DNA of 64,000 nucleotides from Hemerocallis citrina (GCA_017893485.1 CM030366.1:97488585-97552584), one strand, 5' to 3'; positions 1 to 12,050 are shown, numbered from the stretch's first letter. Program-made: numbers and translations. The notes: generated by a model from the letters alone, not told the origin.

Positions 1-763
1 TCTGAATGTTATAAAACTTCAATACATTACATCAGTGTTACAATAATACCTTTACAGTCCCAGGTGTTACAATTTTTAACAATTTACATCAGAGTACAAT
101 GATTAAAGAACAATACTTGGTATTTCACTTGGATGCTTCCCAACAAATGAATAATTTACAATAATTGTTACAAATGGAATAATAGTGATATGACTAAAAA
201 TGGGGGTTAAATTGAAACATTCAAAACGGTCGCAAATCTTAAAGTCCCAGGGGCAAGATGGTAATCTCGCCTGCAGACGGGTCCGAATTAGGAACCGGGT
301 CCCTCCTCCTGGACCCACTAACCAATGAACGGATCCATCCAGTTGAAAGCGGGTCTCAACCCGTTAGGGGCCAGTTCAATAGGATTGGAGGAAATTCTGG
401 TTCCCCCTGATTTGGAAGAGGTGGTTATAACCACCCGTATCCTGCCACACCGGGAAGTAGGGATTCTCCCTGATCCTGAAGGAGATCCCGTTGGCGGCTA
501 TAAAACCCCCCTGATCTCACGGTACAAGGTGATCACACTTTGCACACTTGAGCTTTTTTCCTCTCTTTTTCTGTGTATTGACTTGATCGTCAAAGGGTTC
601 GTCGGAGGGATCCATCCCGGTGTCTCGAACGTTTGTGCAGGTCGAAAGGGAGCACAAAGGAACCAGCCAGCTTCCAAGGAAGAAGAAGGGGTAGATCTTT
701 GTGAGTTCCTCAAGAACCTACAAATCTCATCTGCTGCCCCCACACCCGAATTCAGCGGCAACA
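1..763 (+). repeat. 5' LTR of Tat element 1 (left end not resolved)
   Basis: The sequence up to ACA at about 763 sits directly before a primer-binding-site-like motif and contains a TATA box near 500, as expected for an LTR. Short near-repeats (TTACATCAG...) occur in the first 100 bases. Without a second LTR copy the left boundary cannot be set. Confidence 0.6.
499..505 (+). promoter_or_regulatory. TATA box in LTR of Tat element 1
   Basis: TATAAAA followed by a C run, about 260 bases before the LTR end. The second Tat element has the same arrangement (TATAAA followed by a C run at 16,063), which supports a real LTR promoter. Confidence 0.6.
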
Positions 764-766
764 GAT

Positions 767-778
767 TGGCACCGTCTG
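767..778 (+). other. Primer-binding site of Tat element 1
   Basis: TGGCACCGTCTG follows the LTR end by three bases and continues with TGGG. The same position in element 2 reads TGGCTTCATCTG. I do not assign the tRNA. Confidence 0.6.
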
Positions 779-839
779 TGGGAAACTCCACTCAACAAAA
801 AATCTCCTCTTCCTCCTTCAGCCCACCTAACTCCTAGCC

Positions 840-2871
840 ATGCCTCCCAAAAAGAGACCCACGAACTCCAACCGAAGGACAACTTCCTCTCACCCTCCTC
901 CTCCTCCTCCTGCGCAGGGGGATCTCCCTCCTCCCAACCAGCCGACCCAACAGCTCGATCCACGGGCTCCGCAGTCCGTCCAGTAGCCTTCGGGACCCTA
1001 GGCTGTAGTAGGGGAACCCTCCCGACGGAGTCATCACAAACAACCTATCCATCAGGTTCGGGTCTTCATCCATAATGCCGACACCGTGGCATCCTATACT
1101 CCCCCCACTCCAAAGGACCTGCGGAACGTGATCAACAATCGGCAGACCGAGCACGGACCAGATCTCCATACTCACCTAGAGGAGAAGTGGGCCCAAGGGT
1201 CGAACCCTCGCCACGAGCAGGCCAGGGACCGTTCACCAATCCGATTAAACCGAGGGAGGTCCAACTCCCCGCGTAATAGAAGAGAGTCGCCCCAACATTG
1301 CTCAAGATGGAGCCGTTCCCCGGCGGGTCGCCAGGTGCCGCGGGACCATCATGAGCAGGAGGCCCCTGTCACAAGGGTAGAATTCCAGCAATTTCAAGAG
1401 GTGGTCTTCCGGGCTCTCGCTGCCCCTAACAATGCCCTTAAGGCCCCCAGTCCTCGACCGGCTCCTCGCCATCCTCGCCGATCCCGCAGTCCTCGACTGG
1501 CTCCTCGCCATCCTCGCCGATCCCGTAGTCCTCAACCGACTCCTCACCATCCTCGCCAATCCAGAAGTCCAAGGCAGGCTGCGAGCCATCTCCGCCCCTC
1601 TCCCGATCCTCATCGCCGCTCTCACAGTCCGCGACCTACCCCAAGTCACCCTCGTCTCTCGGTCAGTCCACCTCCTACTCTGAGCTATCACCGGCGCAAC
1701 CCCAGTCCTCCTCGTCATGAGAGCGAGTCTCTTCGGCCAGACAAGACCAGAGCGAGGACTTGGTCTATCACCGTCTCCACGAGATGGAGAGGCGGCTCGG
1801 CCAGCTGGACCAAGATGAGGGGCAACTGGCAAGGGACCTTCGTCCGAGCAGGCCCCCATTCTCCCACGCCATTATGGAGGCTCGAGTTCCCGACAACTTT
1901 AAGCCTCCCCACTTCGAGAGCTATAACGGGGAGACGGACCGCACAGATCACATCGAGAGTTTCAAAACTCTCATGATGATTCAACATGTTTCCGACTCCC
2001 TCCTCTGCAAGACCTTCCCGGCTATACTCAAGGGGCCAGCTCGGGAATGGTACTCGTGCCTGGCGCCGGCGTCCATTTTCTCCTTCAATCAGTTCGAAGC
2101 TCTTTTCCTCACGCATTTTGTGAGCAGTCGGTGCGCCGAGAAGACGAGCGACACCCCTTGTTCCTCAGTCAAAAGAAGGTTGAACCACTGAGGGATTATG
2201 TCAAACGGTTTACGGCCGAGGCTAGGTCCATTGCTTCTTTGGAACCCTCGGTCGCCACCCTCGCCTTCCAGTCCAACGTCCTCAATGCTGACCTCAGGGC
2301 ATCCCTCGCCAAGAAGCCCCCTCGAAACTTCTCAGAGCTCCTACTTCGAAGTGAGAAGTACATCCGAGTGGAAGAAGCCATCTGCCGCCCTACCTTCGAG
2401 GCCTCCTCTTCCGGAAACAAACAGAAAGGTGCAGAATAAGAAGAAGCTAAGAAGCTCCAGAATGACAACGGGGGTCAGCGGCGTCCCCCTCCTCGGTTCA
2501 AGAATTTCACTCCACTTAATGTGAGTGCATCTGCCATCCTCATGGAGATAGGGAACGAGGGCCTCCTACTGCCTCCCCCAAGGATGAACACCCCGGCGAA
2601 GAAGAGAGACCAAAGTAAGTGGTGCCGTTTCCATCGGGACCACGGGCATGATAATGATGAATGTCGGGCCTTGAAGGATGAAATTAAGGCCCTCATCCAG
2701 CGAGGACAACTCAACCAGTTCGTGAAGAGGGACCAAGCCGATCCGTCCCCACCGCCTCGGGGGGCTAACAGGCGAAACGAGCAATGCGCAGAGGCTCCAG
2801 AGGCCGAAGTGGAGGGCATCTTGCACTTGATTCACGGGGGCCCAATGGGGGGAGATTCCAACTCCTCCTGA
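840..2871 (+). pseudogene. gag of Tat element 1, broken
   Basis: ATG at 840 opens a Lys/Pro-rich leader (MPPKKRPTNSN) that stops after about 49 codons. The gag then continues in several frames: a basic Ser/Arg/Pro repeat region (1,086-1,680), a core retrotransposon gag domain (about 1,870-2,400, with FKTLMM, REWYSCL and KKPPRNFSELL), and a C-terminal zinc-binding-like segment (2,620-2,740, WCRFHRDHGHDNDEC followed by RALKDEIKALIQRG). The last motif is typical of Tat gag proteins. Gag would form the cytoplasmic virus-like particle. Frame changes near 1,680-1,760, 2,150 and 2,440-2,520 rule out a single protein. Confidence 0.8.
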
Positions 2872-3640
2872 AAATCCTTCGTAAGGGAGGTTAACTCCGT
2901 ACCGAGCCATCCTCCTCCAAAGGGCCTCGGAGTCCCGGTGACGTTCTCCGATAGGGATCTGGAGGACGTCCGCACGCCTCACTACAACGCCCTCGTTATC
3001 AATCTATGCATGGCGAACTTCGAAGTTCGTCGTGTCTTAGTAGATAACGGTAGCTCCGTCAACATACTCTTCTTGGAAGCCTTCAAAGGCCTCCTACTGT
3101 CCAGGGACTGACTCAAGCCCGTGGGCTACAATCTTTACGGGTTCACAGGGGTCTCGGTTATGGTCGAAGGAATTATAACCCTCGACATAACGGCTGGAAA
3201 GGCCCCGAAAACTCGTATGGAGCAAATGGAATTCATAGTGGTCGGCGTCAAGGCTGCCTACAACGTTATCCTGGGTAGACCAGGCTTGGCCGCGCTTCAG
3301 GCCATCCCTTCAGCCTACCATATGAAGATGAAGTTCCCCACTCCCTCAGGAGTGGGAGAAGTGAGGGAAAACCAAGAGGCGGCGCGGAAATGCTACATGA
3401 CCTCGGTGGGGGGTCCAGTCCTCTCTTTGGAAGCGCTCGAACTTCCTCAGGAGGGAGGGCAAACCATCCCCGAACCCATCGACGAGTTGGAGGAAGTGGC
3501 CTTCTCCGAGGAGGACACCACTAAGACCTTCCGCATCAGCAAAACTCTCTCCCCCTCCATAAAGCAAGATATCATGACCTCTTTGCATGGACTGCAGCAG
3601 ACATGCCCAGGATCTCGGAAGAGCTCTCAATGCACCATCT
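2872..3640 (+). pseudogene. Retropepsin-like protease of Tat element 1, broken
   Basis: The reading frame VPVTFSDRDLEDVRTPHYNA leads into the active-site motif LVDNGSSVNILF (Asp codon at 3,042), followed by GYNLYGFTG and VILGRPGLAAL, the flap and C-terminal motifs of Ty3/gypsy aspartic proteases. The D-x-G-S-S form of the active site is common in this lineage. A TGA at about 3,109 breaks the frame. The enzyme would cut the gag-pol polyprotein inside the particle. The same domain is better preserved in element 2 (18,257 onward). Confidence 0.8.
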
Positions 3641-4916
3641 GAGCGTCACTCTAGGGGTTAAGCCTGTCCAGCAGAAGAGGCGGAAGTTTGACCCCAAGAG
3701 GCAACAGGCGATCAAGGAAGAGGTTGAGAAACTCCTCAACGCCCTCTTTATTCAGGAGGTTAACTACCCCGTATGACTCTCCAATGTAGTAATGGTTAAG
3801 AAGGCCAATGGAAGTTGGTGGATATGCATTGACTTCACAGATCTCAACAAAGCGTGCCCGAAGGACCCCTTCCCTCTTCCCAGCAACGGCGCCCTCATCG
3901 ATGCGACCTCCGGGCATGAGCTACTCAGTTTTATGGATGCCTTCTCAAGATACAACCAAATCAGGATGTTGCCACCGGACATCCCGAAGACCTTGTTCGT
4001 GACGGACCAAGGCCTCTACTGCTACCGTGTTATGCCCTTCGGGTTGAAAAATGCGGGGGCAACCTATTAGCGCCCGGTGAACAAGGTCTTCCGAGACCAG
4101 ATTGGCCGAAACATAGAGGTCTATGTCGACGACATGTTGGTCAAGAGCACTCAAGGGCAGGAGCACACCCTCGACCTTCAAGAAGCCTTCGAGGTGCTCT
4201 GGAGGCATAATATGAGACTAAACCCGCACAAGTGTGCGTTCGACGTCTCATCGGGCAAATTCCTCGGGTTTATGGTTAGCCAAAGAGGCATAGAGGCCAA
4301 CCCCGAGAAAATCCAAGCCATTCTCAAAATGGCTCCTCCCTCCAATGTCAAAGAGGTGCAGAGGCTCACCGGGCGCCTCGCCGCCATCGGGCAATTTCTC
4401 TCCAAGTCCGGGGAGAAGTGCCTCCCCTCTTCAAAGCCTTCAGGGGGGCTAAAGGCTTCGAGTGGGGGCCGCAGCAGCAAGAGTCCTTTAACAGGCTCAA
4501 ATAATACTTATCCAACCCCCCTCTCCTGAGTAAGCTAGCACCCAGAGAGGCCCTTTACCTCTACCTCGCAGCCTCGGACCAAACGCTCAGTGCGGTCCTC
4601 GTGAGGGAAGAGGATAAGGCGCATCTACTATGTGATTAAGGTGCTCCGCGATGTCGAACTCCATTATCCGAAACTGGAAAAGATGGCACTTGCCTTGGTC
4701 ATGGCGGCCCGTAAGCTACGCCCCTGCTTCCGATCTCACTCGGTGGTCGTCCTTACCAACCAACCGCTGCAGCAGGTTCTTCACAAGCTGGAAACGTCCG
4801 GACAGCTCATGAAATGGTCTATCGAGTTAAGTCAGCACGATATTAGCTACCAGCCCCGGACGGCTATAAAAGCCCAAGCTCTAGTCGAGTTCATCATAAA
4901 AATACCATCCCCGACT
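3640..4916 (+). pseudogene. Reverse transcriptase and RNase H of Tat element 1, broken
   Basis: Recognisable RT blocks in order: VVMVKKANGSWW, DFTDLNKACPKDPFPLP, YNQIRMLPPDIPKT, YRVMPFGLKNAGATY, and the catalytic YVDDMLVKS (about 4,122-4,148). The RT-linked RNase H follows (about 4,530-4,900), with LAASDQTLSAVLVREE and ELSQHDISYQPRTAIKAQAL. Inactivating changes include a stop where Trp is expected in the YPxW motif (TGA at 3,773), a stop after GATY (TAG at 4,068), and a frame change near 4,620 in RNase H. The RT would copy element RNA to DNA. Confidence 0.85.
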
Positions 4917-4919
4917 CAT

Positions 4920-5626
4920 GCGAGTTGCCGGCCGACCCCTCCGTCTGGACTGTCTATGTGGACGGGTCCTCCTGCGCCGATGGAAGCGGGGCCGACGTCA
5001 TCCTGACCGGTCCCGACTTCTTCGTCCTCCAGTATTCCCTTCGCCTCAACTTCCCGGCGTCGAACAATGAGGCAGAGTATGAAGCCCTAATTGCGGGACT
5101 CTGCTTGGCTCGTAAGGCGGGTGCCGAACAGGTAAGGGTCTTCAGTGACTCCCAGTTATCGGTCAATGAAGTGTCCGGAGAGTACGAGGCGAGAGATGAC
5201 CGAATGACCAGATACTTAGCAAAAGTAAGGGAGCTTCTCACTCTCTTTAGAGATGTTCAACTCTATCGGGTTCCCCGAGAGGAAAACGAGCAAGCGGATG
5301 CCCTCTCTAAGCTCACCTCCTCGTCCCTCCAAGGTTTAGAGCGAACTATCCTAATAGAAGTTCTTCTCAAACCTAGCATCGACGAAGATGGCTCAGAGCC
5401 AATGGAAGCCTTCCCTCTAATACTTGGGGAAAACTGGATGAAGCCCCTGCTCGAGTATTTCCGAGACGGTGTCCTCCCCAAAGATCCGAAAGAAGCAGGA
5501 AGGATCAGGACACGGGTAAACTGGTACACACTCCTAAACGGGGTCATGTACAAACGCTCCTACACCCAAGTCGATAGGAGACCCTATCTAAGGTGTCTCT
5601 CTCCGGAAGAGGCGCTTTATGTTTGA
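4920..5626 (+). pseudogene. Second (Tat-type) RNase H and linker to integrase, element 1
   Basis: A second RNase H domain follows the RT-linked one. The catalytic-site pattern is visible: YVDGSS, then NNEAEYEALIAGL, then FSDSQL, then EQADALSKL. A linker rich in acidic and hydrophobic residues runs to the integrase. The domain is open over about 230 codons, longer than most other open stretches in this element. An additional RNase H placed before integrase is described for Tat/Ogre-type elements and is the main reason for the lineage call. Confidence 0.8.
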
Positions 5627-6623
5627 ACTACAGATACTTTTGGCCTACACTATTAAGTGACTCTGAGGAGTATGTCCGCCAGTGCAACTCCTGTCAAAAG
5701 TTTGTCCCAATCCGTCGCCTGCCTCAAGCGCCACTTGCCTCCCTGGCAAGTCCGATCCCTTTTGCAATGTGGGGGATGGATTTGCTCGAACCTTTCCCTC
5801 CGGCACCAGGTCAGCTGAAATTCTTGGTGTGGTAGTAATAGTCTACTTCTCCAAATGGATAGAAGCCGAGCCTCTCTCAATGATCACTGAGAACAGGATC
5901 CAGAAGTTATTCGGGAAGAACATTGTCTGTCGGTTCGGGATACCTCGCATCCTCGTAACCGACAACGGGACCCAATTTACAGGAGCTGCATTCCATGACT
6001 TCTGCACTGATCTTGGGATCCAACAGAGTTTCTCTTCAGTAGCGCACCCCCAGTCTAACAGCAAGGCGGAGAACGCGAACCATCAAATCCTCTCAGGTTT
6101 GAAGAAGAGGCTCGACAAGTCCACCAAGGGGCAATGGGACGAACAACTCCCCAATGTGCTTTGGTGCTATCGCACCACAAAAAGAACTCCGACGAGTGAA
6201 TCCCCTTTCAACCTCACATACGGATCAGAAGCTCTTATCCCTTTGGAAGTGGGTCTACCTTCACCTCGTCTCATAGCTTACAACGAGGCGCAGAATGCGA
6301 ACTAGCTTCGCAACTGCCTAGACCTCATCGACGAGATCCGCGAGAGAGCCACAATCCACCAAGAGATCTACCGTCGTAGGATCACTCAAGCCTACAACTA
6401 GAGGGTACAGCCGACCAACATAAAGGAAGGGGACTTAGTGCTGAGAAAGTTGTCAATTTCGGATCCAAGCAAGAGAGGCAAGCTGGCACCCAACTGGGAA
6501 GGACCATACAAGGTCTCCAAAGTTATACGCCCGGGCGCGTATCAACTTGAAGACCCGGGCGGCAAGAAGATTCCAAGGACTTGGAACGCCGAGCATTTGA
6601 TGAAGTACCGAGAGGGTGTCTAA
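5590..6623 (+). pseudogene. Integrase of Tat element 1, broken
   Basis: Zinc-binding region: YVRQCNSCQKF. Catalytic core: WGMDLLEPFPP (first Asp), VTDNGTQFTG (second Asp), and AHPQSNSKAENANHQ (Glu). C-terminal domain: GDLVLRKL, NWEGPYKV, and a final RTWNAEHLMKYREGV at 6,565-6,623. A TAG at 5,833 and further stops at 6,303 and near 6,400 break the frame. Integrase would insert the cDNA into the host genome. No chromodomain is seen, which fits Tat rather than chromovirus lineages. Confidence 0.85.
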
Positions 6624-6825
6624 ACGCCGCTCCGAGCTACTTCCCAGGATTGCAAAAATCTTACTTGTATCTTCTTTTTATCGAAATATAAAAGGCGGTC
6701 TGCAACTTAGAAGCAGCCGCCCAGTTGTTGGCAATAAAAGAGAAATTTCCCCCTTGCAACTTATCTATCTTTCGTGTAAATTCTTTATTTTTGGGTAGTC
6801 CAACTCTACTCACAAAAAAAAATTT

Positions 6826-7400
6826 ACGACGAGTTCGGAGTCCAACACTTGGCTTGACTCTGCTTCTACTACTCGCTCATAAGAGAGTAAGAAGTGGTTC
6901 GCCATTCGGAATTGCTCCCACAACTGTTGACTCTTTCTTAAACGACGAAATTCGGAGTTCAACACTTGGCTCGACTCCACTTCTACTACTCGTTCATAAG
7001 CGAGTAAGAAGTGGTTCGCCATTCGAAATTGCACCCACAACTGTTGACTCTTTCTTAAATGACGAAGTTCAGAGTCCAACACTTGGCTCGACTCTGCTTC
7101 TACTACTCGTTCATAAGCAAGTAAGAAGTGGTTCGCCATTCAGAATTGCTCCCACAACCGTTGACTCTTTCTTAAACAACGAAGTTCAGAGTCCAACACT
7201 TGGCTCGACTCGCTTCTACTACTCGTTCATAAGCGAGTAAGAAGTGGTTCGCCATTCGGAATTGCTCCCACAATCGTTGACTCTTTATTAAATGACAAAA
7301 TTCGGAGTCAACACTTTGCTCGACTCTGCATCTACTACTCGCTTATAAGCGAGTAAGAAGTGGTTCGCTATTCGGAATTGCTCCTACAACCATCGACAAC
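6826..7400 (+). repeat. ~117-bp tandem repeat in the 3' region of Tat element 1
   Basis: About five copies of a unit of roughly 117 bp. Each has GTTCGGAGTCCAACACTTGG, then CTTCTACTACTCG, AAGCGAGTAAGAAGTGG, and GTTGACTCTTTCTTAAA. Copies begin near 6,828, 6,945, 7,063, 7,180 and 7,293. It lies just after integrase, where Tat-lineage elements often carry satellite-like arrays. Open frames through it are periodicity artefacts. Confidence 0.9.
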
Positions 7401-7545
7401 CATAGATGTTAACAAAACACACAAGTGCAAATAAGAAAACAAGTTTCATTTCTATAAAGCCTGAAGGACAACTCAGATTATAAGACCAGCTACTCATCTC
7501 TACAACAAGTTACAAAATTTGAGAGGCCAAAATTACAAGACTATT

Positions 7546-8277
7546 TCAACGCCTTCTAGGTAGTGGGATACTCCTCTTTAGCGACAAACGGGGATGGCGA
7601 ACATTCTGTCGCTGTGACCTTGCACTCGTTGAGGTCCCCAAGCCGGCGAGCCTAGTGGTGTCCCTAAGCATTGCTCTGGCTGAGGCTTCGCTCGACGAAC
7701 CGGTAACTCCACATTGAGCATCCCCAGGATGCCCTGGGATGGGAGGCGAACGTGATGCCAACTCGTGAAACGATCGTCCCTGTGAGTACTCGTCTCGAGG
7801 GCATGATGTGGTCCTAACGTTGCTCCCCTCTGCAAAACGTCATAGTCGGTGAACCTCCATCTCTAGCTCAACGATCCGCTCTCTCAGCGAATCATCCGTT
7901 ATCTTAACCTGTAGGCGAGGAATTCTGCTCATACTACCCACATGAGGAGCTTCAATGATAGTTCGTCGAAGCTGCACCGTCTCTAAACTCTTCTCTAGTA
8001 CCACGTTCTTCAGACCATCTCTCTCTGCCATGACGTCGAATAGGGTCTACCGAAGTGACTCCACCTCCCCTTCAGGGGGGCCTCTCGAGCTCGTTTCTTT
8101 AGTTACTTCAACTCGGAGATGCGCTCCGCCAGCGATAACTTGAGATGTTCCAGCTCCAACTCGCTCTTGATTAAACACTCGACTGCGAGAAAGGGCCAAC
8201 TTCTTCGACCCTAAGTCAGCTCGAAAACGAGAGGTCTCAACCGCTTTAGTGTTTGGAGATGCCTCGACCAGACGCAA
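7546..8277 (-). pseudogene. Antisense open region in the 3' part of Tat element 1
   Basis: Three reverse-strand open stretches lie almost end to end. The one at 7,840-8,031 has a heptad-like, coiled-coil pattern rich in Glu, Leu and Arg (LRERIVELEMEVHRL), and 8,047-8,277 is basic and charged. Composition is GC-richer than the flanks. Some Tat elements are known to carry an extra ORF, sense or antisense, outside gag-pol; this could be its remnant. I do not recognise the protein and see no catalytic motif. Confidence 0.35.
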
Positions 8278-8309
8278 CTCAGCGGTCTGAAAAGCAATAA
8301 CACAATAAT

Positions 8310-8475
8310 GCTGAGCTCGAGCAACACTTAGCTAGATTTCAAAGCGTGTTGTTTTTAACACTTAGCTAGATTTCGAAGCGAGTTGTTCTTAACACTTGGC
8401 TAGATTTCAAAGCGAGTTGTTCTCAACACTTACCTAGATTTTTAAAGCAGGTTGTTCTCAACACTTAGAAAAATT
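8310..8475 (+). repeat. ~37-bp tandem repeat, end of Tat element 1
   Basis: Four to five copies of a unit like AACACTTAGCTAGATTTCAA followed by AGCGAGTTGTTCT, with drift in the last copies. It is a second, shorter array in the same 3' tail. Confidence 0.85.
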
Positions 8476-8985
8476 TGAGAAGCCAGTCATTGTAAACATG
8501 GGCCAAAATCTCAAAAGTTCTTCTTTTCATTAAAGTCCAAAAATTACAAAAGAAAGCGGTGGTCAGTCCGCTATTAGGCGTTGACACAAAAAGACCCTAG
8601 AAAAAAAACTACTGCTAAAACACAAGAGAAACTCTAAGGGAGTTGAGTTTCCACCTCAGCGGATGGATCCACAAGCGCTAAGACACCTTCGCCACTCTTT
8701 TATTTGTATATTCTTTTTTTTTCCTTTTCTAATATTCAATACAAAAAGGTGGTGATTTATTTTTTGGATTTCAAATGTATTCTGCATTGACAAGACACTT
8801 GCTAATGTGATTTCATTTTATGTAGACTGTACGTAGTATAGATACAATTTGCCTTTTACCTTTCAATATACTTCCAATCATCATTTACTCATTTAGTTAA
8901 TCCCTTAGTTACATATTTTGGAATGTGTAACTACTTAGCTGTTGCTTGTTTCCCTAATATGGAAGAGTAATATTCTTTTGTGCAG

Positions 8986-9090
8986 GCCAGAATTTAAACT
9001 ATCTCAATGCCATTTAGTGTTGAAAGAATAGAGGATTTCGTGGAACAACTGGAGTCAGGAGACTTGAAACTCCGAGCCAGAGTGCTTGAG
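8986..9090 (+). pseudogene. Exon-like fragment resembling an ABC1K (UbiB-type) kinase C-terminal region
   Basis: A segment bounded by CAG at 8,985 and GT at 9,091 encodes RIEDFVEQLESGDLKLRARV then LE. This resembles the LESGDLKLRVRVLE stretch I know from plastid/mitochondrial ABC1K (activity of bc1 complex kinase) proteins. The frame is not open through the first 20 bases and no neighbouring exon could be recognised, so this is a stranded exon or captured fragment rather than a working gene. Recognition rests on one short motif. Confidence 0.4.
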
Positions 9091-10549
9091 GTATTTCTAA
9101 ATAGTCTATAGATACATACATAGCAATTATGGTTTTTCTTAAATGATATCCGAAATTAAAACCTAGAAAAAGAGTAATTTTATTAGTTCAAATTGAAATG
9201 TAAACATATATACAAAAACTACATGGGAAGAGTTCCTACTTGTAGTTTAGCAAATGTAGAAGGGTATAAAAGTAATTTTATTATAAAATCTCTTCCCTCC
9301 CCCTTGTGAACCAAACAAGAAGATAATTATTTTTCCTTTCTCCCCTTCTTTGAACCAAACAGAGTCTTCATTAAAATCTCTCCCCTCCCTTCCCCTCCTC
9401 TCCCCTCCATTAAAATCCCTCCCCTCCTCTCCCCTCCTTTGAACCAAACAGACCCTAAAACTCCTCTCTCCCTTTCTCACCAAACTTGATCTCCAAATCC
9501 CCCTCCTACCGCCATCGCCCCCCCCCCCCCCAAACACATCTCAAACCCTGCCTCTCTCTCTCTCTATGAAGGGATAGTTGAAGATCTGGGGACTAAGAAG
9601 ATCCAGGCAGCATGTGTTTTTATTTTCTCTTTTATTTATTGGATTGGGTTTATTTTTTGTTTTATGTTAAGAAAAAGATTAGATTACACTTTTGCATGCT
9701 TAATTGGTATATAATTTTTTGATTGCTCACTATCTTTTTGGAGAAGAACACTCTCTTAACATGCTTATGTTGTCCATTTTCTTTTGGCTATATGATCTAC
9801 TCGATGTTATGGGATTTCTTCATGTAGGATATGCCAATTATAATTGGAACATTTAGGATTATCAATCTAAACTTTCTCATAAAAAAACTCGCCTAAAATG
9901 CTTACGATTTCCCATTTTATTTTGTTTTGCAGGTTAATGTTGGTGATCTAATACTGGATGCTCAGGTTTTTTCTTATTATAGAGAGAATGTTAATTATAT
10001 AATAGGAACATTTACAACTATCAAGGTATGAAAATGATAAAATTTGCTATTAAGATTTGTCGGTTATTGAAGGTAAAAGATGAGGTCTGCCTACATGCAT
10101 GTCTTCACTTGGTGGCTGCCATCATCTTTGTGATTTCTCTTGCATGTGTTATTTTTTTGGATCTGGGAGTTCTATTTGAGGTCTGCCTACATGCATGTCT
10201 CTGTTTTTTAGGTTTTAGGGTTTGTTTGGGTTGTCAAATTTAGATGCATTTTGTAAGGCTTTTCAGTAAATTCTTCCATCTTTCACTACCTCAGAGATCC
10301 TTTCATTGTATTTATTCTGCGATATTAGTGGTCTCATCAACAAAATACCTCATGTTCCATTAATTTATTTTATTAGTATTAGTTAGACAAATTGAAGTAA
10401 TTGGCAATGGTTTAAAAAATGCAATAGAATCATGGCTGAATTTTTTTTGCCATGTGTATTCTGAGTTCTGCATTTTTCTTGGTGTACTTTCAAAGATTTC
10501 TTTTCTTTTGAACAATTTTGTTCTCGCTCACAAAAAAAGGAGGGGGGGT

Positions 10550-10581
<32 letters not shown>

Positions 10582-12050
10582 TCTCATAAATACAGAAAGG
10601 TTGATTGCGGTTATTTTCTGATGAGATTCTCAAACATAATCAGAGGAACAATGAATGAGATAGTAATAGAGAAACATCATTCCTATGATTAAGAAAAATA
10701 ATGAACTTTGTACCTATGATAAAAACTAGTGAACTCTACTTTAGGATAAATTAATCATTTAATTTTGTGTTCATTATCATTTTCTTACTCTATGCAGTAT
10801 GTTCATTGAAAATGTGTGCAAAGGTGGTGCAATGTGAAGGGTGACAACACGACATGTGAGATATGTCTTCAGGTAATCATACATTTAAATCGTATCAAAT
10901 ACTTCTTTGGCTTTTTTCTTTAACCTTTGATCTTCATTTATTGGAATTTCGTAGCAATTCACTCCTGGTTGTTCTTCTCCCAAGTTATGTTACTATGGTA
11001 GTATTCTGATGAACAGGTATTTCTTTTATTGCATTCATATCAAGTTGCTTATGTTCATTATTGTTTAATTTGATTTATATAAGAGGTGCTTTCTTTTGTT
11101 CTTTGCACTTTGATTACATGGATTTATGAATTGGGTATCTTAATCCCTATCAAATCTGAGAGCAAGTGATAAAGTTATTTAGAGTATTAGATTGTTTGTT
11201 GTTTAAAGAAAGATCTAGACATAAATAAATAAAGTAATACATGAATAGAGCGAGACGGATGAAGTTAGCAAGCAAAGATTATGTGTAGATTTATTGCATG
11301 CATTACATGGGAAGCATAGTAATTTCACTGTCATTATTCATATCTAGCATTAGTCGGTCTGTTTCGGGAATGTTTGGTTTGGTACACCAAAATGTGAAAG
11401 TTAAAACGATGCTCAAGAAATTTATATATATTTATATTTGTATTATGGTAAGATAGATAAGAGATGAGGTCTGTTAAACTCTCACCTTGAGATCGCAAAC
11501 CGCACATTTGAATGAAATACATATCGTGTTTTGATAGCGAAAGAGGATGCAGTATGTACGTGTTTCTTTGGGTCGATTTATCTATGCATTCATACATGAT
11601 ACAAAGTAGAGCTCTTGTATTTTATTTAGTGTCACTGTAGAGCTCATTCTCTATATTTTTATAGCTGCTTGAATTAGAGCTCATTCTCTATGTATTTATA
11701 GCTTAATTTGATTATTTTTTACTTTGTAGTGTGAGTTACAGATGACAACATTGAGGACTTGCTTCTTCTTTTTTGGCTAATCGTTGCATTGGCAAAGGTC
11801 CTATCAGAGTATACTTAGTTTTTCATTTTTACTTTTTCTTATGATGGATGTCATTGATTCAAGTATGATGTAAATTTATGTAGATAGCTAACTACTTGTT
11901 GATAAATATTCGTGTTGATTTCAATTTGTTATACGAATGGAATTGAGGTGTTCTATGTTGTTTTATAACATATATATGAGATTCTTTTTCCATGTAGGGT
12001 ACTTTTTTATTAAAAAAAATTAAAAATTTTAAAAAAAGTTTTAAAAATAA
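9091..12050. other. AT-rich region without a recognised gene
   Basis: No convincing ORF or RNA gene. It holds a pyrimidine-rich stretch at 9,290-9,540 with repeated CTCCCCTCCT and GAACCAAACAGA (possible MITE remnant). A 33-bp AG/GT-bounded open segment lies at about 9,932-9,964. A 20-bp direct repeat, GAGGTCTGCCTACATGCATG, occurs near 10,082 and 10,180. A near-pure G run lies at about 10,541-10,580. Reading as old introns is possible but not shown. Confidence 0.5.
10541..10580. repeat. Poly-G tract
   Basis: About 40 bases that are almost all G. The exact length is unreliable because such runs are error-prone in sequencing and assembly; the strand has G-quadruplex potential. Confidence 0.9.

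Larger units (their letters stand above)
1..8697 (+). mobile_element. Tat-type Ty3/gypsy retrotransposon (element 1), decayed
   Basis: A forward LTR retrotransposon with domain order LTR, primer-binding site, gag, protease, RT, RNase H, second RNase H, integrase, then a long 3' noncoding part with tandem repeats. A second RNase H after the RT-linked one and a repeat-rich 3' tail are known traits of the plant Tat lineage of Ty3/gypsy; assignment to that lineage is inferred from them and from the gag and protease motifs. Many in-frame stops and frame changes show it is dead. The 5' LTR start is not visible and may lie before the window. No copy of the LTR is seen downstream, so the 3' end is probably truncated near 8,697, where the sequence turns AT-rich. 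Confidence 0.85.

Noticed and set aside
325..837. 170-aa forward ORF at the left end
   Set aside because: It lies in the LTR across its TATA box and the primer-binding site and has no known motif.
6725..7240. Forward and reverse repeat proteins over the Tat 3' array
   Set aside because: The unit is a multiple of three, which keeps several frames open; there is no independent coding evidence.
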